From Streptomyces sp. GS7 (GTDB taxonomy: Bacteria; Actinomycetota; Actinomycetes; Streptomycetales; Streptomycetaceae), in NCBI RefSeq assembly GCF_009834125.1, contig NZ_CP047146.1, positions 2,473,501 through 2,537,500 of the forward strand: a DNA stretch of 64,000 nt. Reading direction: 5' to 3'. The translations under genes and the position numbers were made by a program. Below the pieces are notes generated by a model, which saw only the letters and a list, made by a program, of their open reading frames with translations, was not told where the DNA came from and searched no databases. Positions 41,688 to 50,545 of the stretch are shown piece by piece (the stretch's first letter is position 1; each line of letters starts with the position of its first letter).

Positions 41688-42935
41688 TCACTCCACGTGG
41701 GTGTCGGCCGCCTCGACCTCTTCGCGGGTGACGCCCAGCAGATAGAGCACGGCGTCCAGGAACGGCACGTTGACCGCGGTGTGCGCGGCCTCGCGCACCA
41801 CGGGCTTGGCGTTGAAGGCCACCCCCAGGCCGGCCGTGTTGAGCATGTCCAGGTCATTGGCGCCGTCGCCGATCGCGACGGTCTGCGCCAGCGGCACCCC
41901 CGCCTCGTGGGCGAACCGCCGCAGCAGCCGGGCCTTGCCGGCCCGGTCCACGATCTCGCCGGTGACCCGTCCGGTGAACTTGCCGTCGACGATCTCCAGG
42001 GTGTTGGCGGAGGCGAAGTCCAGCCCCAGCTCCTCCTTGAGCGCGTCGGTGACCTGGGTGAAACCGCCCGAGACGACGCCGACTTGGTAGCCGAGCCGCT
42101 TGAGTGTCCGCACGAGGGTGCGGGCACCGGGGGTGAGCCGCACCTCCTTGCGCACGGCGTCGACCACGGACGCGTCCAGCCCGCGGAGCAGCTCGACCCG
42201 GGCGTGCAGCGACTGCTCGAAGTCCAGCTCGCCGCGCATCGCTGCGGCGGTCACCGCGGCGACCTCCGCCTCGCACCCGGCGTGCGCCGCGAACAGCTCG
42301 ATGACCTCGTCCTGGATGAGGGTGGAGTCGACGTCCATGACGACCAGCCGCTGCGCCCGGCGCTGGAGCCCGGCCGCGACCACCGCGACATCCACCCCGA
42401 GCACCGCGGCCTCGGGGGCCAGCACGCTGCGCAGTGCCGCGGTCTCCGCACCGGAGACCGCGAACTCGACCGCCGTCACCGGATACTTGGCAAGCCGGAA
42501 GATCCGGTCGATGTTGCCGCCGGTGGCCGTTATGGCGGCGGCGATCGCGGCCGTCGACTCGGCGGTGAGCGGATGCCCCAGCACGGTGACGTGGGACCGT
42601 CCGGTGCCGCGCGGACGGTTGTCGCCGCGGCCGGAGATGATCTCCGCCTGGAGGTTCAGCGACTCGGCCCAGCTGTGCACGGTCGCCCGGAGGTCGCCCT
42701 CTGTCGAACCGTAGGAGCCCTCGGCGGGGGAGGGGGCGGTGACCAGTGCGCACAGCGTGATGCGCCCCCGGGTCACCACCTGCTCGATGTCCACGACATC
42801 GACGGAGTAGGCGGCGAGGGTGTCGAAGAGGCCCGCGGTGATGCCGGGCCGGTCCTTACCGAAGATCTTCACGAGGAGGGTCGGTACGTCGTCGCCTGGT
42901 GCGGCGGTGGCAGGCGGGGTCTGCGATGCGCTCAT
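41688..42935 (-). CDS. serB: Phosphoserine phosphatase
   Basis: A 415-residue HAD phosphatase, longer than E. coli SerB because of two N-terminal ACT-like domains (residues 18-95 and about 110-185; VKIFGKDRPGITAGLFDTL opens the first), as in mycobacterial SerB2. The catalytic Asp is in MDVDSTLIQDEVIELFA near 200, the Lys/Thr loop in VSGGFTQV near 284 and the second Asp in IGDGANDLDML near 355. It makes L-serine from phosphoserine. It is monocistronic and ends before the terminator. Confidence 0.93.
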   Translation of the reverse strand: MSASQTPPATAAPGDDVPTLLVKIFGKDRPGITAGLFDTLAAYSVDVVDIEQVVTRGRITLCALVTAPSPAEGSYGSTEGDLRATVHSWAESLNLQAEIISGRGDNRPRGTGRSHVTVLGHPLTAESTAAIAAAITATGGNIDRIFRLAKYPVTAVEFAVSGAETAALRSVLAPEAAVLGVDVAVVAAGLQRRAQRLVVMDVDSTLIQDEVIELFAAHAGCEAEVAAVTAAAMRGELDFEQSLHARVELLRGLDASVVDAVRKEVRLTPGARTLVRTLKRLGYQVGVVSGGFTQVTDALKEELGLDFASANTLEIVDGKFTGRVTGEIVDRAGKARLLRRFAHEAGVPLAQTVAIGDGANDLDMLNTAGLGVAFNAKPVVREAAHTAVNVPFLDAVLYLLGVTREEVEAADTHVE

Positions 42936-43383
42936 GGTGCCCTTACGGTAACCGGCGGGTGGCCGCGCCCGTACGGGTGTCCGGGGTTCGGACCGCGGGT
43001 CCGCCCGACTGCCGCGCCCGCCGCCGGAGCGCCCCCGGGGCGGCCGGCCGCGGGGGGTCGTCGTTGATCGTTATGGACTCGTGTCCGGGCCGTTCTGTTG
43101 TACCGGCCCGGGGGAGTGGGCCGGCGCCCCAACTCGCCTTTTGGTAGGGCGTTTTCGGCCGCGCGGGGCCATATGGAGCGGGATGCACCACCGGTATTCC
43201 CGTGATTGCCGGGCATTTCGGGCTCTTCCGGCCCTCCGGGAGGGTTCGCCGGGCCCCAACTGGAGCCCCACGCACCCCGGTCGCGTCCCGGTTTCCGGTC
43301 CGCGGGCCGAGCCTGAAATAGTTCCTCACGATGTTCGCCATCCCTAGACTTCCCATACAGGGCGTCACTCGGGGGACTATGTA
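42936..43383. other. Intergenic region between serB and the FHA-ABC gene
   Basis: No gene. TAGACT at 43345-43350 and a CATACAG box 5 bases later are candidate -10 sequences for the FHA-ABC gene, 35 bases upstream of its start. CCCTCCGGGAGGG near 43233 is a short palindrome. The serB promoter should be in the left half. Confidence 0.5.
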
Positions 43384-45945
43384 ATGGGGCGTGGAGTGCC
43401 TGAACTCGTACTCGAATTGAACGGAAGGACCTGGACGCTCGATCCGTCCAGGTCCTACAGCGTGGGCCGCGATCCGCAGGGCGACATGGTGCTCGACGAC
43501 GCCAGGGTCTCCTGGCGGCACGCCACCGTCCGCTGGTCCGGACAGAGCTGGATCGTCGAAGACCACGGCAGCACCAACGGCACCTACGTCCAGGGCCGCC
43601 GGATCCAGCAGCTGGAGATCGGACCCGGCACCGCGGTGCATCTGGGCAACGCCACCGACGGCCCCCGGATGAGCCTGTCCGCCGCCGCGGCGCCCGCCGA
43701 CGCCTACAGCGCGCAGCCCGCGACGGCGCCGCAGCAGCAGGGCTGGCAGGCGCCGCCCGCGCAGCAGCAGGCTCCGCAGCCGCCCGCCCAGCAGGGCTGG
43801 CAGGCCCCGCCGCAGGGCCAGCAGCCGCCGTACGTCCCGCAGCAGCAGGCGCAGCAGCCGCCGCAGGGCGGGCCCCGGCAGGCCGTTCCCCCGCAGCGGC
43901 CCGACGGCGCCCAGGGGCGCCCGGCCCCGCAGGCCCAGGGCGACCGCAGCCCGACCACCTTCCACCGCCTGGACACGGGCCGCGTGATGCGGATCGGCCG
44001 TGCGCTGGAGAACGAGCTGGTCGTCTCCGACCTCCAGGTCTCCCGCCACCACGCCGAGTTCCGGGCCACCCCCGACGGCCGGTTCGAGATCCGCGACCTG
44101 GGCAGCCACAACGGCACCTACGTCAACGGCCAGCCGGTCCCCAAGTCCGGCACCGCGCTGATCGGCCCGAACGACACCGTCGGCGTCGGCCACTCCACCT
44201 TCCGGCTGGTCGGCGACCGCCTGGAGGAGTTCGTCGACACCGGCGAGGTCTCCTTCTCGGCCCGCCACCTGACCGTCACCGTCGACGGCGGCAAGCAGAT
44301 CCTCAAGGACGTCTCCTTCGGCGTCCCCGAGAAGTCGCTGATCGCCGTCATCGGCCCCTCCGGCTCCGGCAAGTCGACACTCCTCAAGGCGCTGACCGGC
44401 TACCGTCCCGCCAACCAGGGCGACGTCCTCTACGACCACCGGAACCTCTACAAGCACTTCGCCGAGCTGCGCCAGCGCATCGGCCTGGTCCCGCAGGACG
44501 ACATCCTCCACAAGGAGCTGACCGTCCAGAAGGCGCTGCGCTACGCCGCCAAGCTCCGCTTCCCCGGCGACACCGCGGAGTCCGAGCGCGAGGCCCGCAT
44601 CGGGGAGGTGCTGCGCGAGCTCAAGCTCGACGTACACAAGGACAAGAAGGTCACCTCGCTCTCCGGCGGCCAGCGCAAGCGCGTCTCGGTCGCCCTGGAG
44701 CTGCTGACCAAGCCCTCGCTGATCTTCCTGGACGAGCCGACCTCGGGCCTGGACCCGGGCATGGACCGCGACGTCATGCAGCTGCTGCGCGGCCTGGCCG
44801 ACGACGGCCGCACGGTCCTGGTCGTCACGCACTCGGTGGCCGAACTCGCCCTGTGCGACCGGCTGCTGGTGATGGCACCGGGCGGTTCGGTGGCCTACTT
44901 CGGCCCGCCCGAGGAGGCGCTGAACTTCTTCCAGTACGAGACCTGGGCGGACGTCTTCTCGGCGTTCGAGAACTACCGCGACTACGACTGGGCGGGCCGC
45001 TGGCGCGGATCCCCGCACTTCCAGCTGTACGCCGCGGACGTCGACTCGGTCGCCCCGCAGTCGGTCGGCGTCCAGGCGCCGCCGGCCCGCATCCAGAAGT
45101 CGCAGAGCTGGGGCTCGCAGCTGTGGACGCTGATGCGGCGCTATGTCTCGGTACTCGCCTCCGACCGCGGCTTCCTGGCCCTGATGGTGATCCTGCCGGC
45201 GGTGCTCGGTGTGGTCTCGCTGCTGATCCCCAGCGACTACGGCCTCGGATACGGCCCGGCGAACAGGCACCAGACCAACCGCGACGCGAGCACCATCGCG
45301 CTGATCCTCGCGGTCGGCATGTGCTTCTCCGGCGCAGCCAACTCGGTCCGTGAGCTGATCAAGGAGCGGGTCATCTACGAGCGCGAACGGGCCACCGGCC
45401 TGTCGCGGTCGGCGTATCTGATGTCCAAGGTCATCGTGCTCGGGGTGGTCACCGCCATCCAGGGCGTGATCATCTCGGCCATCGGCTTCTCCACCCGCAA
45501 GATGCCGGCCGAGGGCCTGATCATCGCCAAGAACCCGGCGATCGAGATGGCGCTGGCGATCATCGCCCTCGGCTTCACCTCGATGATGGTCGGCCTGATC
45601 ATCTCCTCGCTGGTCAAGACCGCCGAGAAGACCATGCCGCTGCTGGTCATGTTCGCCATCGTGCAGGTCGTCTTCACCGGCGTGCTCTTCCAGCTGTTCG
45701 ACACCGCCGGCGTCTCCCAGTTCTCCTGGTTGATGCCGTCCCGCTGGGCCGTCGCCGCGCTGGGCGCGACCGCCGACATGAACACCCTGCTGCCGTGGGA
45801 GCTGGGCCACCCCGACCCGCTGTGGAAGCACCAGACCGGCGTCTACGTGATGGACGTGATCATCCTGCTCGCGCTGGGCGTCGGGCTCGCCTTCGTCGTC
45901 GCGCGGCTGCTGCGCCGCCACGAGCCGGAGGTCATGCGCAAGTAG
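43384..45945 (+). CDS. FHA domain-containing ABC transporter (ATPase and permease fused)
   Basis: An 853-residue protein similar in plan to mycobacterial Rv1747. FHA 1, residues 8-90 (YSVGRDPQGDMVLDDARVSW, GSTNGTYVQG); a Gln/Pro linker about 105-190 with five GWQAPP/QQ-type repeats; FHA 2, 195-275 (RIGRALENELVVSDLQVSRH, GSHNGTYVNG); ATPase, 290-520 (GPSGSGKSTLLKAL, LSGGQRKRVSVALELL, IFLDEPTSGLD); and six membrane segments, 575-845. FHA domains bind phospho-Thr of Ser/Thr kinases, so export is probably under kinase control. The substrate is unknown. Confidence 0.92.
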   Translation: MGRGVPELVLELNGRTWTLDPSRSYSVGRDPQGDMVLDDARVSWRHATVRWSGQSWIVEDHGSTNGTYVQGRRIQQLEIGPGTAVHLGNATDGPRMSLSAAAAPADAYSAQPATAPQQQGWQAPPAQQQAPQPPAQQGWQAPPQGQQPPYVPQQQAQQPPQGGPRQAVPPQRPDGAQGRPAPQAQGDRSPTTFHRLDTGRVMRIGRALENELVVSDLQVSRHHAEFRATPDGRFEIRDLGSHNGTYVNGQPVPKSGTALIGPNDTVGVGHSTFRLVGDRLEEFVDTGEVSFSARHLTVTVDGGKQILKDVSFGVPEKSLIAVIGPSGSGKSTLLKALTGYRPANQGDVLYDHRNLYKHFAELRQRIGLVPQDDILHKELTVQKALRYAAKLRFPGDTAESEREARIGEVLRELKLDVHKDKKVTSLSGGQRKRVSVALELLTKPSLIFLDEPTSGLDPGMDRDVMQLLRGLADDGRTVLVVTHSVAELALCDRLLVMAPGGSVAYFGPPEEALNFFQYETWADVFSAFENYRDYDWAGRWRGSPHFQLYAADVDSVAPQSVGVQAPPARIQKSQSWGSQLWTLMRRYVSVLASDRGFLALMVILPAVLGVVSLLIPSDYGLGYGPANRHQTNRDASTIALILAVGMCFSGAANSVRELIKERVIYERERATGLSRSAYLMSKVIVLGVVTAIQGVIISAIGFSTRKMPAEGLIIAKNPAIEMALAIIALGFTSMMVGLIISSLVKTAEKTMPLLVMFAIVQVVFTGVLFQLFDTAGVSQFSWLMPSRWAVAALGATADMNTLLPWELGHPDPLWKHQTGVYVMDVIILLALGVGLAFVVARLLRRHEPEVMRK

Positions 45946-45969
45946 CGCGCGCGGTCACCGCATGGCAGC

Positions 45970-46009
45970 GCCGAGGGGCGGCACCCGATCGTGGGTGCCG
46001 CCCCTCGGC
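45970..46009. terminator. Bidirectional terminator between FHA-ABC and transglycosylase genes
   Basis: A perfect 17-base stem (45970-45986 with 45993-46009), loop GATCGT. Confidence 0.9.
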
Positions 46010-46046
46010 GGTGTGCGCGGTGGCCGCGGCTCGTGGAACGTCCGGC

Positions 46047-46799
46047 TCAGTAGGCCGAGTTGACGTTGTCCATGGAGCCGTACATCGCGGCCGCGTACTT
46101 GCAGGCGGCGGTGATGTTGGCGACCGGGTCGTAGATGTTCCAGGAGGTGCCGGGCACGTGGTACCGGCGGAAGGTCGGGTCGATGACCTGGAGCAGTCCC
46201 TTGGACGGGATGCCCTTCTGCGCGTTGGAGTCCCAGAGGTTGATCGCCATCGGGTTGCCGGACGACTCCCGCATCAGGTTGCGGTAGATGCCGTTGTAGC
46301 TGCCCGGTATGCCGTGCGCGGCCATGACGTTCAGCGACTGCCGGATCCAGCTGTCCACGGTGTGGCCGTAGGTCTTGATCGTCTTCGGGGCGGCGGGGGC
46401 GGCCGCGGGGACGGCGGCGGGAAGGGCGGCGGGAAGGGCGGTGCGGGTCTCGGAACGGCTCGCGGTCACCGTGGCCTTGTGGTCCTGCTCGGCCTTCGCC
46501 TTGGCGGCCGCCTCGGCCTTCGCCTTCGCCGCCGCGGCCTCGGCCTTGCCCTGCGCGGCGGACTCGTCGGCCTGCTTGGCGATCGTGGCCTGCTGCGCCT
46601 GGGCGGCGATGTCGACCGCGCTGAAGGCGACCGGCTTCACGTTCACGTTCTGGGCGGCGGCCTCGCTCTTGCCCTGGCCGGCATCTGCACCCGGGACGAC
46701 GGCGAAGACCAGCGCGGCGGCACCGGCGGCGGCGACACCGGCGGCGGAGAGCTTGTGGGTGCGGGTCAGGTTCAGACCGGAAAGAGAGTGCTTGGGCAT
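46047..46799 (-). CDS. Secreted lytic transglycosylase (SLT domain)
   Basis: A 250-residue exported protein. A signal peptide covers residues 1-40 (LSAAGVAAAGAAALVFAVVPGADA), then an Ala/Lys/Glu-rich coiled coil (about 62-110), an Ala/Pro hinge and an SLT-type domain, 145-250. The catalytic Glu is in RESSGNPMAIN near 178 and GLLQVIDPTFRRYHV follows; YAAAMYGSMDNVNSAY ends it. It cuts peptidoglycan glycan strands during growth or sporulation. AGAGG lies 10 bases before ATG 46799. A long untranslated region with interleaved inverted repeats precedes it. Confidence 0.9.
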   Translation of the reverse strand: MPKHSLSGLNLTRTHKLSAAGVAAAGAAALVFAVVPGADAGQGKSEAAAQNVNVKPVAFSAVDIAAQAQQATIAKQADESAAQGKAEAAAAKAKAEAAAKAKAEQDHKATVTASRSETRTALPAALPAAVPAAAPAAPKTIKTYGHTVDSWIRQSLNVMAAHGIPGSYNGIYRNLMRESSGNPMAINLWDSNAQKGIPSKGLLQVIDPTFRRYHVPGTSWNIYDPVANITAACKYAAAMYGSMDNVNSAY

Positions 46800-47125
46800 G
46801 GCGGGACGACCTCTTCTAATGGGGGACATCGCACGGGCCTTGAGCGGCGCAGAACGCCGAGTTCTGATCACGGCGCCGAGCGACGGGAGCCATTCTTAGC
46901 GGCCGGAAATTCGCCGGGCAACGGTGTGACGTACGACCCGGGTTAGTGGAACCGGGGGTGCCCGAAATGCGTCCAGTACGTCATTTCCGCAGCTCACGCG
47001 GTCTTTATGTGTCCACTAACCGGGGCCGTAAGTGATGTGCGTCCTATGCGCGGGGTCACACCGGGCGGAGGATTATCTCGCCAGCGGTAATTGCACACGC
47101 ACATCCTGTGCGCATTCTGTGGGCG
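46800..47125. other. Upstream region of the transglycosylase gene
   Basis: No gene is seen. The region holds the interleaved repeats described separately and a less GC-rich part (47060-47110). I looked for the ydaO/c-di-AMP riboswitch consensus common upstream of actinobacterial wall hydrolases and did not find it. Confidence 0.55.
46927..47021. promoter_or_regulatory. Interleaved inverted repeats upstream of the transglycosylase
   Basis: TGACGTAC (46927-46934) is complementary to GTACGTCA (46976-46983); GGTTAGTGGA (46941-46950) is complementary to TCCACTAACC (47012-47021). The order A-B-A'-B' allows a pseudoknot in RNA, or two overlapping protein sites in DNA. It lies 130-220 bases before the start. 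Confidence 0.55.
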
Positions 47126-47836
47126 TCAGACCTCGACCATCACCTGGTCAAGGGACTTTCGTACCAAATCGGGCACTTGGCAGTCCGTCGCCGGGTACCC
47201 CACGGGGATCACCGCGAACGCCTTCTCGTTCCCGGGCCGCCCCAGGACCTCCTGGAGGAACCGCATCGGGCTCGGCGTGTGCACCAGCGCCGCCAGCCCC
47301 GACAGGTGCAGGGCGGACAGCAGCATGCCGACCGCGATGCCCACCGACTCGTCCACGTAGTAGTGCTTGCGCCTGCTGCCGTCCGAGCCCAGCCAGTGCC
47401 GCTGCTGGAAGACCACGATCAGCTGCGGCGCGTCCGTCAGGTGCGGCTTCACCTCGTCGGTACCCAGTGGCCGCAGCGCCGCCAGCCACTCCTCGCCCAG
47501 CCGCCCCTCGTACGAGCGGCGCTCCTCGGCCTCCGCCGCCGCCCGGATCCGGCGGCGCACCTCGGGGTCCTTGACCAGTACGAACGTCCATGGCTGCTGA
47601 TGCGCCCCGGACGGCGCGGTGGCAGCACAGGCGATCGCGTCCCGCACCACCTGCTCCGGCACCGGGTCGGCGGCGAACTGCCGCACCGTCCGACGCCGGT
47701 CCATCCGCTCCCGCAGTTCGGCGGCCCGGGCCAGCGACTCGGCGGCCGGCATCCGCGCGGGCCGGTACGGCACCGGCCGGTAGGGCTCTCCGTGGGTCGG
47801 CGTCCAGTTCTGGGGGGAATCCGTTGAAGGCGACAT
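47126..47836 (-). CDS. Nitroreductase family protein
   Basis: A 236-residue FMN enzyme. MDRRRTVRQFAADPVPEQ near residue 45, ACAATAPSGAHQQPWTFVLV near 68 and the C-terminal GLAALVHTPSPMRFLQEVLG near 180 match the iodotyrosine deiodinase-like branch. A flexible Pro/Tyr-rich N-terminus (about 28 residues) precedes the fold. ATG at 47836 has CAGACT 6 bases upstream, a leaderless signature. The substrate is unknown. Confidence 0.87.
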   Translation of the reverse strand: MSPSTDSPQNWTPTHGEPYRPVPYRPARMPAAESLARAAELRERMDRRRTVRQFAADPVPEQVVRDAIACAATAPSGAHQQPWTFVLVKDPEVRRRIRAAAEAEERRSYEGRLGEEWLAALRPLGTDEVKPHLTDAPQLIVVFQQRHWLGSDGSRRKHYYVDESVGIAVGMLLSALHLSGLAALVHTPSPMRFLQEVLGRPGNEKAFAVIPVGYPATDCQVPDLVRKSLDQVMVEV

Positions 47837-48187
47837 GTGCCGAGTCTGGAACCCGGCCCGGCGGCACCAGGGGTGGATCGCCGAATTCCTGCCACGGACG
47901 GCGTCGCGCCACCGCCGCCGCGTACGCGCGCCGCGGCGCCCTCCGGTCCCACCGCGGCCGGCATCAGGAGATGCGGGGCGGTGGGCCCGTGCAGCCCGGC
48001 GGGGAGGCCGTTCGCCGCCCGCCCGCGCCCGCCCGCCCCGGCCACCGACTCCAGCGCCCGTACGGCCGTGGTGCCCTCCGCCGTGATCCGCCCGCCCGGC
48101 GCGAGATCGGCGCGAACCGCACCCCGTACTCATCGGCCGGGCCCCGCCCGCTGCCGCCCCGCCCGTCTGGCACCTCAATCTGTCATT

Positions 48188-48201
48188 CCCCTATATAGGG
48201 G
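48188..48201. promoter_or_regulatory. Palindrome CCCCTATATAGGGG
   Basis: A perfect 14-base palindrome, striking for its TATATA core in a 70 percent G+C region. It lies 360 bases before the kinase gene and 350 before the nitroreductase gene; no transcript is assigned to it. Confidence 0.6.
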
Positions 48202-48233
48202 GACAACGACTCATGAACCCCAGAACCGGACTA

Positions 48234-48270
48234 AAGGGAATAATCGGTAGACAAGGGAGAATCGGTAGAT
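48234..48270. repeat. Direct repeat AAGGGA-n-AATCGGTAGA
   Basis: AATCGGTAGA is at 48242-48251 and 48260-48269, each preceded by AAGGGA, an 18-base period. Together with the nearby palindrome it resembles a regulator-binding array. Confidence 0.6.
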
Positions 48271-48548
48271 CGGGAAGGACCGGCGACCCGCGACGACGGC
48301 AGCGCCTCCCGCGCGAGCCTCAGCGGTGCCGCCATGACCGCCCCGGCATGTCCGCGTCCCCTCGTCCGGGCCGGGCCGGGCCGGGCCCGCTGCCCCGCGC
48401 CCGCGTCCGCACCGTAGGGATCGGGCCGCCCCGGGGCGTCGGCCGCCGGACGGGCCGCCCGGGGGCCTTCGGCCTAGGCCCGCGGTCGGAGAGGCGGGGT
48501 GCCGGTGGACCGATACGGGCCGGTCAGCCCGCCGGTACGGTTGAGGCC

Positions 48549-49706
48549 ATGACCAACGGACCGGGAGCCGGGATCCCCGCGGTGAGCACCGCGATCCTGG
48601 CGATGAGCAGGCATCTGGAGGTACGCGACGTCCTCAAGACGATCGTCGCCTCGGCCCGTGAGCTGCTGGACGCCGAGTACGCCGCCCTCGGGGTGCCCGA
48701 CGATCACGGAGGCTTCGCCCAGTTCGTGGTGGACGGCGTCAGCGCCGAGCAGTGGAAGGCCATCGGCCCGCTGCCCCGCCAGCACGGCATCCTCGCCGCG
48801 ATGCTGCACAACGCCACCCCGGAGCGGCTCGCCGACGTCCGCGAGGACCCCCGCTTCGGGGGCTGGCCCTCGGCCCACCCGGACATGTCCGACTTCCTCG
48901 GCCTCCCGGTCGCCGACGGCGACGAGATCCTCGGCGCCCTCTTCCTGGCCAACAAGCGCTGCCCCAAGGCACCTTCTTCCCGCAGGGACGGCTGCGGCTT
49001 CACCGAGGAGGACGAGCGACTGCTCGGCATACTCGCCCAGCACGCCGCCATCGCCCTGACGAACGCCCGCCTCTACGAGCGCAGCCGCGAGCTGACCATC
49101 GCCGGCGAGCGCGCCCGGCTCGCACACGAGCTGCACGACGCGGTCTCCCAGAAGCTGTTCTCGCTCCGGCTCACCGCCCAGGCCGCGACCGCCCTGGTCG
49201 ACCGCGACCCGGCCCGCGCCAAGGACGAGCTCCACCAGGTCGCCGCGCTGGCCGCGGAGGCCGCCGACGAACTCCGCGCCGCCGTGGTCGAGTTGCGCCC
49301 CGCGGCCCTGGACGAGGACGGCCTGGTCGCCACCCTGCGCTCCCAGGTCCAGGTCCTCGACCGCGCCCACTCCGCACGCGTCACCTTCGCCGCCCACGGC
49401 GTACGGGCGCTGCCCTCCGCCCAGGAGGAGGCCATGCTGCGGGTCGCCCAGGAGGCGCTGCACAACGCCCTGCGGCACTCGGGGGCCGGGCGCGTCGAGG
49501 TGACCCTGACCCGGTCCGGCCAGGGCGCCCTGCTGCGCGTCGCCGACGACGGCCGCGGCTTCGACACCCGCGTGGTCCGCCGGGCCGGCCGACACCTCGG
49601 CCTGGTCTCGATGCGTGATCGGGCCGGCGGCGTCGGGGGCAGGCTCACCGTGGATTCGGCGCCCGGCAAGGGCACCGCTGTCGAGATGGAGGTGCCCGGT
49701 GGCTGA
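48549..49706 (+). CDS. GAF domain sensor histidine kinase
   Basis: A 385-residue soluble kinase. A GAF domain spans about residues 18-172 (LDAEYAALGVPDDHGGFAQF ... LLGILAQHAAIALTNARLYE); the HisKA_3 helix holds the phospho-acceptor His in RLAHELHDAVSQ near 196; the HATPase has EALHNALRHSGA, DDGRGFD and GLVSMRDRAGGVGG. Redox, gas or small-ligand sensing through GAF is likely; a Cys (KRCPKAP) is the only obvious one. ATG at 48549 has TACGGT 7 bases upstream. It overlaps its response regulator by 8 bases. Confidence 0.9.
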   Translation: MTNGPGAGIPAVSTAILAMSRHLEVRDVLKTIVASARELLDAEYAALGVPDDHGGFAQFVVDGVSAEQWKAIGPLPRQHGILAAMLHNATPERLADVREDPRFGGWPSAHPDMSDFLGLPVADGDEILGALFLANKRCPKAPSSRRDGCGFTEEDERLLGILAQHAAIALTNARLYERSRELTIAGERARLAHELHDAVSQKLFSLRLTAQAATALVDRDPARAKDELHQVAALAAEAADELRAAVVELRPAALDEDGLVATLRSQVQVLDRAHSARVTFAAHGVRALPSAQEEAMLRVAQEALHNALRHSGAGRVEVTLTRSGQGALLRVADDGRGFDTRVVRRAGRHLGLVSMRDRAGGVGGRLTVDSAPGKGTAVEMEVPGG

Positions 49707-50361
49707 GAGCGACAAGGGCGAACGCCGCCCGATCCGCGTCCTGCTCGTCGACGACCACCAGGTCGTACGCCGCGGTCTGCGCACGTTCCTGGAGGTCCAG
49801 GACGACATCGAGGTGGTGGGGGAGGCGTCCGACGGCGCCGAGGGCGTCGCCGCCACCGAGCAACTGCGCCCGGACGTCGTCCTGATGGACATCAAGATGC
49901 CCGGCACGGACGGCATCGAGGCGCTCCGCCGGCTGCGCGAACTCGACAACCCGGCCAGGGTGCTGGTCGTCACCAGCTTCACCGAACAGCGCACCGTCGT
50001 CCCGGCGTTGCGCGCCGGCGCGGCCGGCTACGTCTACAAGGACATCGACCCGGACGCGCTGGCCGGCGCCATCCGCTCCATCCACGCCGGGCACGTACTG
50101 CTGCAGCCCGAGGTGGCCGGCGCGCTGCTCTCCCAGGAGGACAACAACGGCGGCCAGGGGCGCGGCACTTCACTCACCGACCGGGAGCGCGAGGTGCTCG
50201 GCCTGATCGCCGACGGCCGCTCCAACCGCGAGATCGCCCGCGCGCTGGTGCTGTCCGAGAAGACCGTCAAGACGCACGTCTCCAACATCCTCATGAAACT
50301 CGACCTCGCCGACCGCACGCAGGCCGCGCTGTGGGCCGTCCGGCACGGCATCGGGGCCTGA
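49699..50361 (+). CDS. NarL/LuxR-type response regulator
   Basis: A 220-residue regulator. The receiver, residues 14-130, has the phosphorylated Asp in VVLMDIKMPGTDGIEAL near 60 and Lys in YVYKDIDPD near 114. The DNA-binding domain is LTDREREVLGLIADGRSNRE near 158 and VLSEKTVKTHVSNILMKLDL. GTG at 49699 follows GGAGG by 6 bases within the kinase gene. The two chaplin genes that follow could be targets. Confidence 0.93.
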   Translation: MAESDKGERRPIRVLLVDDHQVVRRGLRTFLEVQDDIEVVGEASDGAEGVAATEQLRPDVVLMDIKMPGTDGIEALRRLRELDNPARVLVVTSFTEQRTVVPALRAGAAGYVYKDIDPDALAGAIRSIHAGHVLLQPEVAGALLSQEDNNGGQGRGTSLTDREREVLGLIADGRSNREIARALVLSEKTVKTHVSNILMKLDLADRTQAALWAVRHGIGA

Positions 50362-50545
50362 AACACAGGGGAGTCGGGCATCGGACGGGGCGTCAAACCT
50401 ATTAACCGAACGTCGCCTCGCAGATCCGAGATTCATACTGTCGTGTATACGTAGCCCGTTTGGCGTATCCCTGCTCCGGGCCGGGCCGTTTCCCAGTGCA
50501 GTCGCGGCGGATTGGCCACGACATCGGCAACGAGGAGCAAGAGAA

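Larger units (their letters stand above)
47837..48548. other. Long intergenic region with palindrome and direct repeats
   Basis: No gene is supported over 712 bases. A minus-strand frame near 47900-48130 reads protein-like (GRITAEGTTAVRALESVAG) but without start or family and may be a remnant. Bases 48185-48275 are AT-richer and hold a palindrome and an 18-base direct repeat, given separately. TACGGT at 48536-48541 is the kinase -10 box. Confidence 0.55.

Noticed and set aside
46800..47125. c-di-AMP (ydaO) riboswitch upstream of the transglycosylase
   Set aside because: The conserved ydaO boxes are not found; only the interleaved repeats are reported.
48213..48548. An N-terminal extension of the histidine kinase from an ATG at 48213
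   Set aside because: The added 112 residues are Arg/Gly/Pro-rich without structure, and a -10 box lies 7 bases before the ATG at 48549.
50362..50545. BldN-type promoter for the chaplin genes
   Set aside because: No convincing CGTAAC/CGTTGA pair was seen; CATACTGT near 50437 is only a weak -10 candidate.
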